DNA of 43,912 nucleotides from Acidulodesulfobacterium sp021802425. GTDB taxonomy: Bacteria > SZUA-79 > Acidulodesulfobacterales > Acidulodesulfobacteraceae. The stretch is from the NCBI GenBank assembly GCA_021802425.1, contig JAJZXJ010000015.1, positions 1 to 43,912 of the forward strand, read 5' to 3'. The translations under genes were made by a program, and so were the position numbers. Below, piece after piece: positions 26,003 to 34,339 of this stretch. Within the stretch, counting starts at the first letter, position 1; every line of letters begins with the position of its first letter. The notes beneath the pieces are model-generated. The model had not been told where the DNA came from, ran no database searches, and saw only the letters and a program-made list of their open reading frames with translations.

Positions 26003-27280
26003 TTAATTTGCTTTAATTAAATTGGCGTTAACGAGGATATATAAGGGGAGTCCGATAAAATCCATATCGATAAAAGGAGAATTTTTACTTAGCGATTTAA
26101 TTTTATCCTTTGTGAATGTCCACTTTTTATTAATATCCACAACGGTGATATCTCCGATAAATCCGTTTTTTATAGCCCCCCTGCTGCCCAAGTTCAAAAT
26201 ACTTGCCGGATTTAAAGACATAAGCCTTGCTATATCCGTCAGCGTCAGCCTTTTTTCCCTGTATAACTTTAATGTTAACGGAAGCGATGTTTGAAGACCT
26301 ATAATTCCAAACGGGGCTTCAATCAGCGTCGTATCTTTTTCGTCTTCGCTATGCGGGGCGTGATCCGAAGCTATAACATCGATTGTCCCGTCTAACAGCG
26401 CCTCTTTAACGGCGGCAATATCGTCCTTTGTCCTTAGAGGCGGATTCATTTTCGCATTGGTATTATAGTTTGTCAGCGAGTCTTCGGAGAGGGTAAAATA
26501 GTGCGGGCATGTTTCGCATGTAATATTTGCGCCTTCCTTTTTCGCCTGTCTTATTATATTAACCGAACCTTTAGTTGAAACATGGGCTATATGAAGCCTT
26601 GCTTCATAATATTTTGCAAGCATCACATCCCTTGCCACGGCTATTTCTTCGACAATGCTTGGAATTCCTGCAACCCCAAGCCTTTGAGAAACCACACCCT
26701 CGTTCATTACTCCTTTGCCGCGCAGTTTTATATCCTCGCTGTGGGATATAACGGGTAAATCGAATGTTTTGGCATATAAAAGCGCTCTTGCCATAAGCGA
26801 GCTGTCATCTACCGGATTTCCGTCGTCGCTTATCGCAACGGCTCCCGATTCTTTTAATTCGCCGATATTAGACAGGGATAACCCTTTTAAATCTTTCGAT
26901 ATAGCGCCGACGGTAAAAAGATTAATCAGATTAACGGATTTTGCCCTGTTTAATAAAAAACTATTTACGGATTTAGAATCGTTTGGAGGATTGGTATTCG
27001 GCATACAGCAGATTGATGTAAATCCGCCCGCTACCGCCGCCCCCATTCCCGACTTAATATTTTCCTTATATTCGAAACCGGGCTCCCTTAAATGGACATG
27101 CATATCTATAAGCCCCGGCAAAACGACTAAACCCTTTGCATCTAATGTTTCAGCGCCTTTTATAGTCTTTTCCTGCGGAAAGTCTTTGATAGCGCCGTTT
27201 TCTATATAAATATCCCTTTTAACTTCCGTTTTAGTGGCGGGATCGACGACCACCCCGTTTTTTATTATAAGTTTTCGCAT
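26003..27280 (-). CDS. pyrC: Dihydroorotase
   Basis: A 425-residue type I (class I, multidomain-like) dihydroorotase of the amidohydrolase superfamily that cyclises carbamoyl aspartate. The metal-binding DMHVHLREPG has H61 and H63. Further metal ligands are in the SHSED and HVSTKGS segments, and the metal Asp is in ASDHAPHS. Length (about 425) and motifs fit the Gram-positive/deltaproteobacterial PyrC type rather than the short E. coli type. It starts 4 nt after the pyrB stop. Confidence 0.96.
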   Translation of the reverse strand: MRKLIIKNGVVVDPATKTEVKRDIYIENGAIKDFPQEKTIKGAETLDAKGLVVLPGLIDMHVHLREPGFEYKENIKSGMGAAVAGGFTSICCMPNTNPPNDSKSVNSFLLNRAKSVNLINLFTVGAISKDLKGLSLSNIGELKESGAVAISDDGNPVDDSSLMARALLYAKTFDLPVISHSEDIKLRGKGVMNEGVVSQRLGVAGIPSIVEEIAVARDVMLAKYYEARLHIAHVSTKGSVNIIRQAKKEGANITCETCPHYFTLSEDSLTNYNTNAKMNPPLRTKDDIAAVKEALLDGTIDVIASDHAPHSEDEKDTTLIEAPFGIIGLQTSLPLTLKLYREKRLTLTDIARLMSLNPASILNLGSRGAIKNGFIGDITVVDINKKWTFTKDKIKSLSKNSPFIDMDFIGLPLYILVNANLIKAN

Positions 27281-27284
27281 ACTT

Positions 27285-28220
27285 TTATTTTTTTTTAACG
27301 CCGAGCAAAATGTAAAGGCAGGCCATCCTCACCGCCACCCCATTTTCAACCTGCTTTAAAATACGGGTTTTATTTTCGTTTATTATACTGCCGGCTATTT
27401 CTACATCGCGGTTTACGGGGCCGGGGTGAAGCACCATAACATCTTTTGAGGCTAAAGATAACAAACCGGGCGTTAATTTGAAGAAATTTCTGTATTCTTC
27501 TATGGACGGTATAAAATAATAACTTGCCCTTTCCTTTTGAATTCTGAGCATTATTATAACATCGGCATTTTTAACCGCTTCTTCCATACTGCATGCGATT
27601 TTTACATTCCGCTGGTCTTTACAATCTTTAAGTCTGGGTAAAAGCGAATACGGGCCGTATAAATAAATCTCTGCTCCAAGCTTAGATAATCCGTAAATAT
27701 CGGACCTTGCCACCCTTGAATGGTAAATATCTCCGATAATTGCAACCTTAAGGGAACCGATATTTCTCTTTTCCTCCATTATGGTCATAATATCCAAAAG
27801 GCATTGAGTCGGGTGTTCATTCATCCCGTCACCAGCATTTATGGTCGAGGCTTTTGTTATTTTCGATATAAAATAAGACGCTCCAGATTCATGATGCCTT
27901 ACAATAAAGGCATCCGGTTTCATGGATTCTAAATTTAATATGGTGTCCTTTAAACTCTCTCCTTTGGTAACCGAGCTTTGTGAAATAGTGATGTTTAATG
28001 AATCCGCGCTAAGTCTTTTTTGGGCAATCTCGAAGGATGACCTCGTTCTTGTAGAAGGTTCGTAAAAAAGATTCACAATGGTTTTCCCCCTCAAAGTCGG
28101 AACCTTTTTTATATCCTTCAATGATATTTTTTTAAATTCCTTTGCTGTTTCTATAAAGTAATAAATATCGGATTTTGTCAGGTCGTTAATCGAAATGAGG
28201 TCTTTTTTATCGAAGCTCAT
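27285..28220 (-). CDS. pyrB: Aspartate carbamoyltransferase catalytic subunit
   Basis: A 311-residue enzyme that condenses carbamoyl phosphate with aspartate. The carbamoyl-phosphate motif STRTR is at residues 56-60 within YEPSTRTRSSFE, and the aspartate-domain motifs include HPTQCLLD and HPGPVNRDVEI. No regulatory subunit gene pyrI is near. It sits between pyrR and pyrC with short gaps. Confidence 0.97.
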   Translation of the reverse strand: MSFDKKDLISINDLTKSDIYYFIETAKEFKKISLKDIKKVPTLRGKTIVNLFYEPSTRTRSSFEIAQKRLSADSLNITISQSSVTKGESLKDTILNLESMKPDAFIVRHHESGASYFISKITKASTINAGDGMNEHPTQCLLDIMTIMEEKRNIGSLKVAIIGDIYHSRVARSDIYGLSKLGAEIYLYGPYSLLPRLKDCKDQRNVKIACSMEEAVKNADVIIMLRIQKERASYYFIPSIEEYRNFFKLTPGLLSLASKDVMVLHPGPVNRDVEIAGSIINENKTRILKQVENGVAVRMACLYILLGVKKK

Positions 28221-28233
28221 TGAAAATTAAATA

Positions 28234-28809
28234 TTATTTTTTAATAATTTTATCAACATGTTTTTCTTTGCTTAGAATATCGACATGAATCGTTTCATCC
28301 TTGCCAGACTCGATTTTTTTTCCGACAAAGTCCGGGCATAAGGGCAGTTCCCTTCCACCTTTATCGATAAGAACGGCGAGCTTGATACTTTTAGGCCTCC
28401 CGAAATCGAAAATCTCATCTATTGCCGCCCTGACCGTTCTTCCGCTGCTTATAACATCGTCAACAAGAATGATATCTTTATTCTCTATGTCAAATGGCAA
28501 TTCTGTCGATTTTATAGGTTTTTTTACGGCAAACGGGTCGTCCCTGTAAAGCGTCATATCGACATAACCTGATTCGCAATCTATTTCAAAATGGTTCTTA
28601 ATACCCTTTTTTATTAAGTCGGCTAAGGGAACTCCTCCTTCTTTTATACCGATTATAACGGTATTGTTAAAACCTCCGGCGGCCGCCCGGGTCTGCGGCG
28701 GGGTTGATTTTAAAACAGAATTTATAAAATCGTTCAGAATATCGTTTGTTGCCGAATCGTCAAAAAGTAAGCTTTTATCCAATTTTTTAGAATCGTCGGA
28801 ACTAACCAT
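28234..28809 (-). CDS. pyrR: PyrR regulator / uracil phosphoribosyltransferase
   Basis: A 191-residue PRTase-fold protein with the PRPP loop IILVDDVISSGRTVRAA and the PyrR-like ending in which KGGRELP precedes PDFVGKKI. In Bacilli PyrR binds pyr mRNA leaders and controls attenuation; it also often has uracil phosphoribosyltransferase activity. Here the N-terminal part (DDSATNDILNDFINS region) is slightly longer than usual. The gene overlaps lepB by 8 nt and precedes pyrB by 13 nt. No obvious PyrR-binding leader can be placed before pyrR or pyrB. Confidence 0.92.
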   Translation of the reverse strand: MVSSDDSKKLDKSLLFDDSATNDILNDFINSVLKSTPPQTRAAAGGFNNTVIIGIKEGGVPLADLIKKGIKNHFEIDCESGYVDMTLYRDDPFAVKKPIKSTELPFDIENKDIILVDDVISSGRTVRAAIDEIFDFGRPKSIKLAVLIDKGGRELPLCPDFVGKKIESGKDETIHVDILSKEKHVDKIIKK

Positions 28810-29467
28810 TTTGCATCTTGCCTTCCCCGTATTTAAAAGAGCAATCGGGAACCATCTTGAAAAATCTTTTGTAATAAATATCGAAATGATTTTTGGGATT
28901 CCATGAAAAGTAAATCATAAATGCCTGCCCTATTATATCCTTATACGGCACAAAACCCCAATATCTTGAGTCTAAGCTGTTATCCCTGTTATCTCCCATA
29001 ACAAAAAGCTCGCCCTTGGGAACGATTATCGGACCGAAATTGTCCCTCGGGGAATCGTAGGCCGGTAAAAGCTTTTTTGATGTCCATTCGGCATACTTGC
29101 AAACATACAGACGATTATTTACATAAACGTTGTTGTTGATAATCTGGACTTTATCCCCGGGCGTTCCGACCACCCTTTTTATAAAATCTATCCCCGGGTG
29201 TAAATTATATTTTTTTGCGTAAGGGAATTTAAAAACTATGACCTGTCCCGTTTCAGGATGAGACACGGGAATAACGGCCTTTGTGAAGGGAATACGGATA
29301 CCGTAGATAAACTTGTTGACTAATATATGGTCCCCGGGTATAAGATCGGGTTCCATCGAACCGGACGGGATTTTAAACGCCTGCACCACGAATGCCCTAA
29401 AAAAAAGGGCGATAATTATCGCTATAATAATCGCTTTAAAATAGTCCCATAAAGTATTTTTGCTCAT
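28802..29467 (-). CDS. lepB: Signal peptidase I
   Basis: A 221-residue inner-membrane serine protease that removes signal peptides from secreted proteins. One N-terminal helix (about 10-28) leads into the catalytic domain, with nucleophile Ser37 in PSGSMEP and general base Lys97 in IKRVVGTPGD. The signature GDNRDNSLDSRYWG is also present. It is downstream of lepA and overlaps pyrR by 8 nt, so it links the translation/secretion genes to the pyrimidine genes. Confidence 0.96.
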   Translation of the reverse strand: MSKNTLWDYFKAIIIAIIIALFFRAFVVQAFKIPSGSMEPDLIPGDHILVNKFIYGIRIPFTKAVIPVSHPETGQVIVFKFPYAKKYNLHPGIDFIKRVVGTPGDKVQIINNNVYVNNRLYVCKYAEWTSKKLLPAYDSPRDNFGPIIVPKGELFVMGDNRDNSLDSRYWGFVPYKDIIGQAFMIYFSWNPKNHFDIYYKRFFKMVPDCSFKYGEGKMQNG

Positions 29468-29566
29468 AGATATATATAGAATAAAGATAGAATTTGCTTG
29501 ATAAAATAAACGAAACAGATTGATTTTATAAATTATACCAACTTTTTTACTTAAAGTCTATAAGTT

Positions 29567-31372
29567 TCAAACCTTAAGTATCGAAAGAAATGCCTCCTGC
29601 GGAATTTCAACCGATCCGATGTTCTTCATTTTCTTTTTACCTTCTTTCTGCTTTTCCAAAAGTTTTCTTTTCCTTGTAATATCCCCGCCGTAACATTTCG
29701 CCAGAACATTCTTTCTTAATGCCTTGATTTCCTCTCTTGCGATAATTTTAGACCCTATTTGAGCCTGAAGAACAACCTCGAATAATTGCCTCGGTATTAA
29801 TGTTCTTAGCTTTTCCACGATATTTCTTCCGCGGGCATAAGCCTTATCCTTGTGAACGATAACGGAAAGCGCATCGACAGGGTCTTTATTAACAAGTATT
29901 TCAAGCTTAATCATATCGGCCTGTCTATATCCGCTGAGTTCGTAATCAAAAGACGCGTAGCCCTTCGATAATGATTTGAGCTGATCGTAAAAATCGAGGA
30001 CTATTTCGGACAGCGGCAGGTCATAAATAAGCTGAACTCTGTTTTTTGTTATGTACTTTAACTCAACCTGATGCCCCCTTTTTTCGACGCAAAGGTTTAT
30101 TATCTTTCCTAAAAATTCTGAAGGAACGTAAATATTTGCCCTGATAAACGGCTCTTCGATATAGTCCACCTCCTGCGCGGGTATTTCCTTTGACGGCGGA
30201 AATTTCATAGGATTAAGCGCAGATTTTACTTCCCCTGTTTTTGTAACGATATTATAAAGAACGGTGGGGGATGTCGATATTAGGCTAAGGTTATATTCCC
30301 TTTCCAATCTTTCGACTATTATTTCCATATGCAAAAGCCCCAAAAATCCGCATCTAAATCCAAAACCTAAGGCAAGAGAGTTCTCAGGCTCATAGGAAAA
30401 TGAAGGATCGTTGAGCTTAAGTTTTTCGATGGAATCCTTAAGCTCGGGATAATCGTTTGCATCTATCGGATAAATCCCCGCAAATACCATCGGTTTTGGT
30501 TCTTTAAAACCCGAAAGCGGGTTTTTGGCCGGGTTTTCTTTTAAGGTAATGGTGTCCCCGATTTTAAATCTGCCCGCGTCTTTTATATTTGCGATAATAA
30601 AACCAACCTCGCCGGCGCTTAAACAATTTAGTTCTTTCATGTAAGGATTGTAAACGCCGACTTTTTGAACCTCGTAATAAGCGCCTGAATTCATTAGAAG
30701 TATGTTGTTCCCCGGAACAACTTTCCCGTCGAATATCCTAACAAGCGCAACAACACCCTGATATGCATCGAACCATGAATCAAAAATTAAAGCCTTGAGG
30801 GGGGCGGACGGGTCTCCTTTAGGCGCAGGAATTTTATTTATTATAGCCTCAAGTATCTCCTTTATCCCTATGCCTTCTTTAGCGCTTGCCAAAATAGCAT
30901 CGCCTGCATCAAGACCGACGACCTCCTCTATCTCTTTTTTTGTCTTTTCGGGATCCGCGCTGGGCAAATCGATCTTATTTATAACCGGAACAATGGCTAA
31001 GTTCATATCGGAAGCGATATAAACATTGGCAAGCGTCTGTGCCTCGACACCCTGGGTGGCATCGACCACAAGAAGCGCGCCTTCGCATGCGGCTAACGAC
31101 TTTGAAACCTCGTAAGAAAAATCCACATGTCCCGGGGTATCGATTAGATTAAGGGCATAATTAATGCCGTTATAATTATAATGTAACCTGACGGTTTGAG
31201 CCTTTATGGTGATTCCCCTTTCGCGTTCAAGTTCCATATTATCAAGGAACTGGGAAACCTTTTCTCTTTCGGTTATTGCTCCCGTAAAGTCTAAAAATCT
31301 GTCCGCAAGCGTGGATTTCCCGTGGTCTATATGGGCTATGATAGAAAAATTTCTTATGTTTTTGATTTCCAT
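29567..31372 (-). CDS. lepA: Elongation factor 4 (LepA)
   Basis: A 601-residue translational GTPase of the family's standard length. G1 is AHIDHGKST, G2/switch I is RERGITIKAQTV, G3 is DTPGHVDF and G4 is NKID. EF-G-like domains II, III and V follow, and the LepA-specific C-terminal domain ends in YGGDITRKRKLLEKQKEGKK, typical of the family. It acts on ribosomes during initiation or stalled elongation. It starts 65 nt downstream of rnpB. Confidence 0.98.
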   Translation of the reverse strand: MEIKNIRNFSIIAHIDHGKSTLADRFLDFTGAITEREKVSQFLDNMELERERGITIKAQTVRLHYNYNGINYALNLIDTPGHVDFSYEVSKSLAACEGALLVVDATQGVEAQTLANVYIASDMNLAIVPVINKIDLPSADPEKTKKEIEEVVGLDAGDAILASAKEGIGIKEILEAIINKIPAPKGDPSAPLKALIFDSWFDAYQGVVALVRIFDGKVVPGNNILLMNSGAYYEVQKVGVYNPYMKELNCLSAGEVGFIIANIKDAGRFKIGDTITLKENPAKNPLSGFKEPKPMVFAGIYPIDANDYPELKDSIEKLKLNDPSFSYEPENSLALGFGFRCGFLGLLHMEIIVERLEREYNLSLISTSPTVLYNIVTKTGEVKSALNPMKFPPSKEIPAQEVDYIEEPFIRANIYVPSEFLGKIINLCVEKRGHQVELKYITKNRVQLIYDLPLSEIVLDFYDQLKSLSKGYASFDYELSGYRQADMIKLEILVNKDPVDALSVIVHKDKAYARGRNIVEKLRTLIPRQLFEVVLQAQIGSKIIAREEIKALRKNVLAKCYGGDITRKRKLLEKQKEGKKKMKNIGSVEIPQEAFLSILKV

Positions 31373-31437
31373 TGATTAATTAATGCAAAGTATAAAGCAA
31401 GAAAAAATTATAAGGCAAGAACAAGAAATATGAAAAA

Positions 31438-31777
31438 TCGCAAGCAAATCCGTAAGCCGGGTTCTGTATAAATCAGTCATTTCTCTATGCGAACAACCCG
31501 AAAACCATCAAAGACGAGCAGCCTTAAAGTCTTCCTATTTGTTCTTGCTCCTAACGGGGCTTGCCATAGACACTATTTGCATAATGCCTAAGTGAGCTCT
31601 TACCTCACTATTTCACCCTTGCTATAATAAATTATTATTATAGCGGTATATTTTCTGTTGCGCTTTCCTTAAAGTTACCTTCACCGATATAAAGCGGCGT
31701 TATGCTCTGCGGAGCCCGGACTTTCCTCAAAAGCCTTATCAAAAAAGACTTTCGCGACTGACTGTTTTTGCTTGCGA
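31438..31777 (-). ncRNA. rnpB: RNase P RNA, bacterial type A
   Basis: The catalytic RNA of RNase P, about 340 nt. The universal 5' core GAGGAAAGTCCGGGCTCC (minus strand) lies at about 31714-31731, and the 3' core ACAGAACCCGGCTTACGG at 31450-31467. The ends pair as helix P1: TCGCAAGCAAA (31777-31767) with TTTGCTTGCGA (31448-31438), which sets the coordinates. The small ORFs predicted over this region should be ignored. Confidence 0.95.
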
Positions 31778-31811
31778 CTTACTTTTTTATTTTAACAATT
31801 TATTTAATAAT

Positions 31812-32276
31812 TTACAATACCGGCGGTGAGGTTGGCCCCATAGGTCCCGCGGACCGCAGGGCTAACGCTTCATCTATCGCCAAATTTGCCAATCTGTCCG
31901 CCTGCTTATTAAACTCTCTTGAAATGTATGTAAAAGAACAATCCAACCTTCTATTCTTTAATATTTTTTTTGCTTCAAGATAAAGAGGTAATATATTGGG
32001 ACTTTTAACCGAATATTCTCCGTTCATTTGCTTTACCAAAAGTTGCGAGTCCGAAAAGAAAGCTATTTTATCGCTCTCGCCGCTTACGGTCGTTTTACTT
32101 AAGTAGTTTAAGGCAATTATTAATGCCTTGTATTCGGCTTCGTTATTAGTCGTAATTCCCAGATATTCCTTTAGCTCCGCTATTACTACCCCTGCTTCGT
32201 CTTCTATAAGAACTCCTGCTCCGGCGTTACCCGGGTTATTCCGCGAAGCTCCGTCTATATGCACATTTATAGTCAT
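31812..32276 (-). CDS. RNase HI family protein
   Basis: A 154-residue RNase H-fold protein that would cut RNA in RNA-DNA hybrids. The four acidic catalytic positions are visible: D8 (HIDGASRNNPG), E46 (NNEAEY), D76 (FSDSQL) and D127 (KQADRLAN). The sequence resembles the archaeal/Sulfolobus-like reverse-transcriptase-type RNase HI group more than E. coli RnhA, with no basic handle region. A short Pro/Gly-rich tail (GPMGPTSPPVL) follows. Confidence 0.92.
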   Translation of the reverse strand: MTINVHIDGASRNNPGNAGAGVLIEDEAGVVIAELKEYLGITTNNEAEYKALIIALNYLSKTTVSGESDKIAFFSDSQLLVKQMNGEYSVKSPNILPLYLEAKKILKNRRLDCSFTYISREFNKQADRLANLAIDEALALRSAGPMGPTSPPVL

Positions 32277-32401
32277 AAAATTATTAATTTATCCTAATAG
32301 CCGGCATACTTACATATTTAAATGTTATATACGGGATTATTTTTAGTTTCTAAAGAAGCGAACAAAAGCCTTGCTCCGGCGCAAATTAAGCGGAACCCGC
32401 C

Positions 32402-33130
32402 CTAAGATTCGGCTGGGCTATTATCCTGCTCTATATATAATATTCTTGAGCATATCGGGCATTGCATAAATAATTTTTCCGATAAAAGTTCATTGAACTG
32501 CTGAGGGGGGAGCATTCTATAACACCCGGTGCAGGCGCCCGACTTTGTTACGGAAGCTATGGCAGGTAATTTTTTGCTTCTTTTTATCGTTTCATATACC
32601 GCATAATGCTCTTTTTTTATTTTGCCGACAAGCAAAGCTCTTTTGCCGGCAAAATCCTTTTTTGCCGCATCAAACTCTTTTTCATTTTTTTTATAACTAT
32701 CTTTCTTTTCCGACAAACCATGGGTCAGCTCATCCGCCTCTTTTTGAACCTGCAATGCTTCATTATCCACTTCATCTTTACTGCTTAAATATGACAGTAT
32801 ATCATCCTCAGACTTCTTTTTTAAAGATTCGTTATCCTTTATGGATTTTTGCATTGCGTTGTATTCTTTATTGGTCTGGATAAGTTTTTGAGCATCCTTC
32901 ATTTTTGTAATTCTTTCATCATATGATTTTATATTAAGCTCTTCCATGCCGATTTTCTTACTTAACTCCAGTAGCTCTTCTTTCAGTTTCCCAAGTCTTT
33001 CCTCTTTTGCCTTAAGAACATCTTCTGTTTCCTTGATGCCTTTAAACGCCTCTTTTGCCGCCTCCTCTAACTTTAACAAATCCATATCGATTTTCTGAAT
33101 CTCGATTATAAATAAAATCTGCTGGTTCAA
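32402..33130 (-). CDS. C4-type zinc-ribbon coiled-coil protein
   Basis: A 242-residue protein consisting of a long antiparallel coiled coil (about residues 10-190, rich in Glu and Lys heptads) and a C-terminal zinc ribbon CTGC...CPIC (C200, C203, C224, C227). This is the COG1579 family (CdsZ in some literature). It is frequently encoded beside the Nif3 family gene, as here, where the two genes overlap at ATGA (33127-33130). The role is probably nucleic-acid or ribosome related, but not established from this sequence. Confidence 0.9.
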   Translation of the reverse strand: MNQQILFIIEIQKIDMDLLKLEEAAKEAFKGIKETEDVLKAKEERLGKLKEELLELSKKIGMEELNIKSYDERITKMKDAQKLIQTNKEYNAMQKSIKDNESLKKKSEDDILSYLSSKDEVDNEALQVQKEADELTHGLSEKKDSYKKNEKEFDAAKKDFAGKRALLVGKIKKEHYAVYETIKRSKKLPAIASVTKSGACTGCYRMLPPQQFNELLSEKLFMQCPICSRILYIEQDNSPAES

Positions 33131-34248
33131 ATCTTCCCTCCTTTATATTTAAAAAACGGATTATTTTCATTATTATTTTCTATTACAGGAATACTAAATT
33201 CCTTTGTCAATATATCCTTTGTAAGCGAAGTAAAATACTTTTCCATATCAAAATGGGGAAGCTCCGCTAAACATATGCCGCTTTTATCGGCTTTAAGAGC
33301 CTTGCTATGCGTTAATTCGGAAGATATTAAAATGCCGCAGTTATTTTTAATTGCCTCGTCTATAAACGAAAAACCGCTTCCCGAGACGACGGCAATCTTT
33401 TTTATCGCACTGTTTAATTTTCCGCAATAGTGGATAAACAAAGGATTAAATAGCCTGTCGATTTTATTTAGAAGATTTTCAAGAAGGGTTGAAGGTTCTA
33501 AATTTCCCATAGCCCCCATGCCGTCCGGGAAACTGCCCCCGAAGTCATATAAGGGATATAAATCAAAAGCGGCTTCTTCGTAAGGGTGGATCCTTTTTAA
33601 TTCGTCCAGCGCCTTGTTCACGGCTCTTTCTTCGATTATGACCTCGAGCTTAGATTCATCCGTAAAAGAGGTTTTTTCAGGACTGCCTATAAACGGATTT
33701 GCTCCTGAAAGCGGCTTAAATGAACCCTTTCCTTTAGTTTCGAAGGAACAATTTTCATAGTTCCCGATTTTAGGGTTTGCATAGGCAAAAAGAATGTCTC
33801 TTACTGGCTTTACATAACCCTTTGGAATAAAAACCGAAAGTTTGTATAATTTTCTTTTATGCGGTATTAGAGGGCGGCTTTCTTTAACGCCAAGTTTATT
33901 TGCGATATAATGATTCATCGAATACCGCGAAGAATCAAAATTAGTATGCATCGAATAGACGCAGATTCTGTTTTTAACGAGAAGATTAAAGACTTTCCCA
34001 TCTTTAGAATCTAAATCCACTGAATGTAAAGGGTGGAAAAAAAAAGGGTGATGAATTAAAATGAGATTAAAACCTTTCTTAACTGCAAGATTTGCGCATT
34101 TATCCGTAAGGTCTAAGGATGTTACGACACCTGAAAGAGGTTCATCGGTTAATTTTATTTGATACCCCGAGTTATCCCATTCTTCTTGAAGGTTTAGCGG
34201 GATTAAACTCTCTAATTTATCAATAACATCTTTTATTAATAATGGCAT
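33127..34248 (-). CDS. Nif3-like dinuclear metal-centre protein
   Basis: A 373-residue member of the NIF3/YbgI-YqfO family. Metal-site segments are HHPFFFHP near residue 65, HTNFDSSRYSMN, and the C-terminal GLVEL-type counterpart around SSELTHSKAL and HFDMEKYF. The length reflects a central PII/CutA-like inserted domain (about residues 140-250), as in the YqfO type. Related enzymes were linked to GTP cyclohydrolase I type 2 activity, but most have no assigned reaction. A T9 run within HHPFFFHP is in frame. It starts 8 nt after the tRNA, in the same direction. Confidence 0.93.
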   Translation of the reverse strand: MPLLIKDVIDKLESLIPLNLQEEWDNSGYQIKLTDEPLSGVVTSLDLTDKCANLAVKKGFNLILIHHPFFFHPLHSVDLDSKDGKVFNLLVKNRICVYSMHTNFDSSRYSMNHYIANKLGVKESRPLIPHKRKLYKLSVFIPKGYVKPVRDILFAYANPKIGNYENCSFETKGKGSFKPLSGANPFIGSPEKTSFTDESKLEVIIEERAVNKALDELKRIHPYEEAAFDLYPLYDFGGSFPDGMGAMGNLEPSTLLENLLNKIDRLFNPLFIHYCGKLNSAIKKIAVVSGSGFSFIDEAIKNNCGILISSELTHSKALKADKSGICLAELPHFDMEKYFTSLTKDILTKEFSIPVIENNNENNPFFKYKGGKI

Positions 34249-34255
34249 TTTAAAA

Positions 34256-34331
34256 TGGTGGGCCCACCCGGGTTCGAACCAGGGACCAACCGGTTATGAG
34301 CCGGCCGCTCTACCAGCTGAGCTATAGGCCC
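34256..34331 (-). tRNA. tRNA with CAT anticodon (Ile2 or elongator Met)
   Basis: On the minus strand GGGCCTA (34331-34325) pairs with TGGGCCC, followed by discriminator A and encoded CCA (34258-34256). The anticodon loop CTCATAA gives CAT. The body resembles tRNA-Ile2, in which C34 is modified to lysidine so that AUA is read, more than initiator tRNA: the first pair is G-C, unlike initiators. An elongator Met cannot be excluded by eye. It lies 8 nt after rpoD. Confidence 0.93.
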
Positions 34332-34339
34332 TTAATGCA

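Noticed and set aside
28210..29566. PyrR-dependent attenuator before the pyr genes
   Set aside because: lepB and pyrR overlap and the pyrR-pyrB gap is 13 nt, leaving no room; the lepB upstream region shows no clear terminator/antiterminator pair.
31768..31983. Plus-strand ORF overlapping rnpB and the RNase HI gene
   Set aside because: It is antisense to two well-supported genes and shows no protein-like pattern.
34030..34050. Nine-base homopolymer in the Nif3-like gene as a frameshift
   Set aside because: It codes the expected HHPFFFHP metal-site segment in frame.
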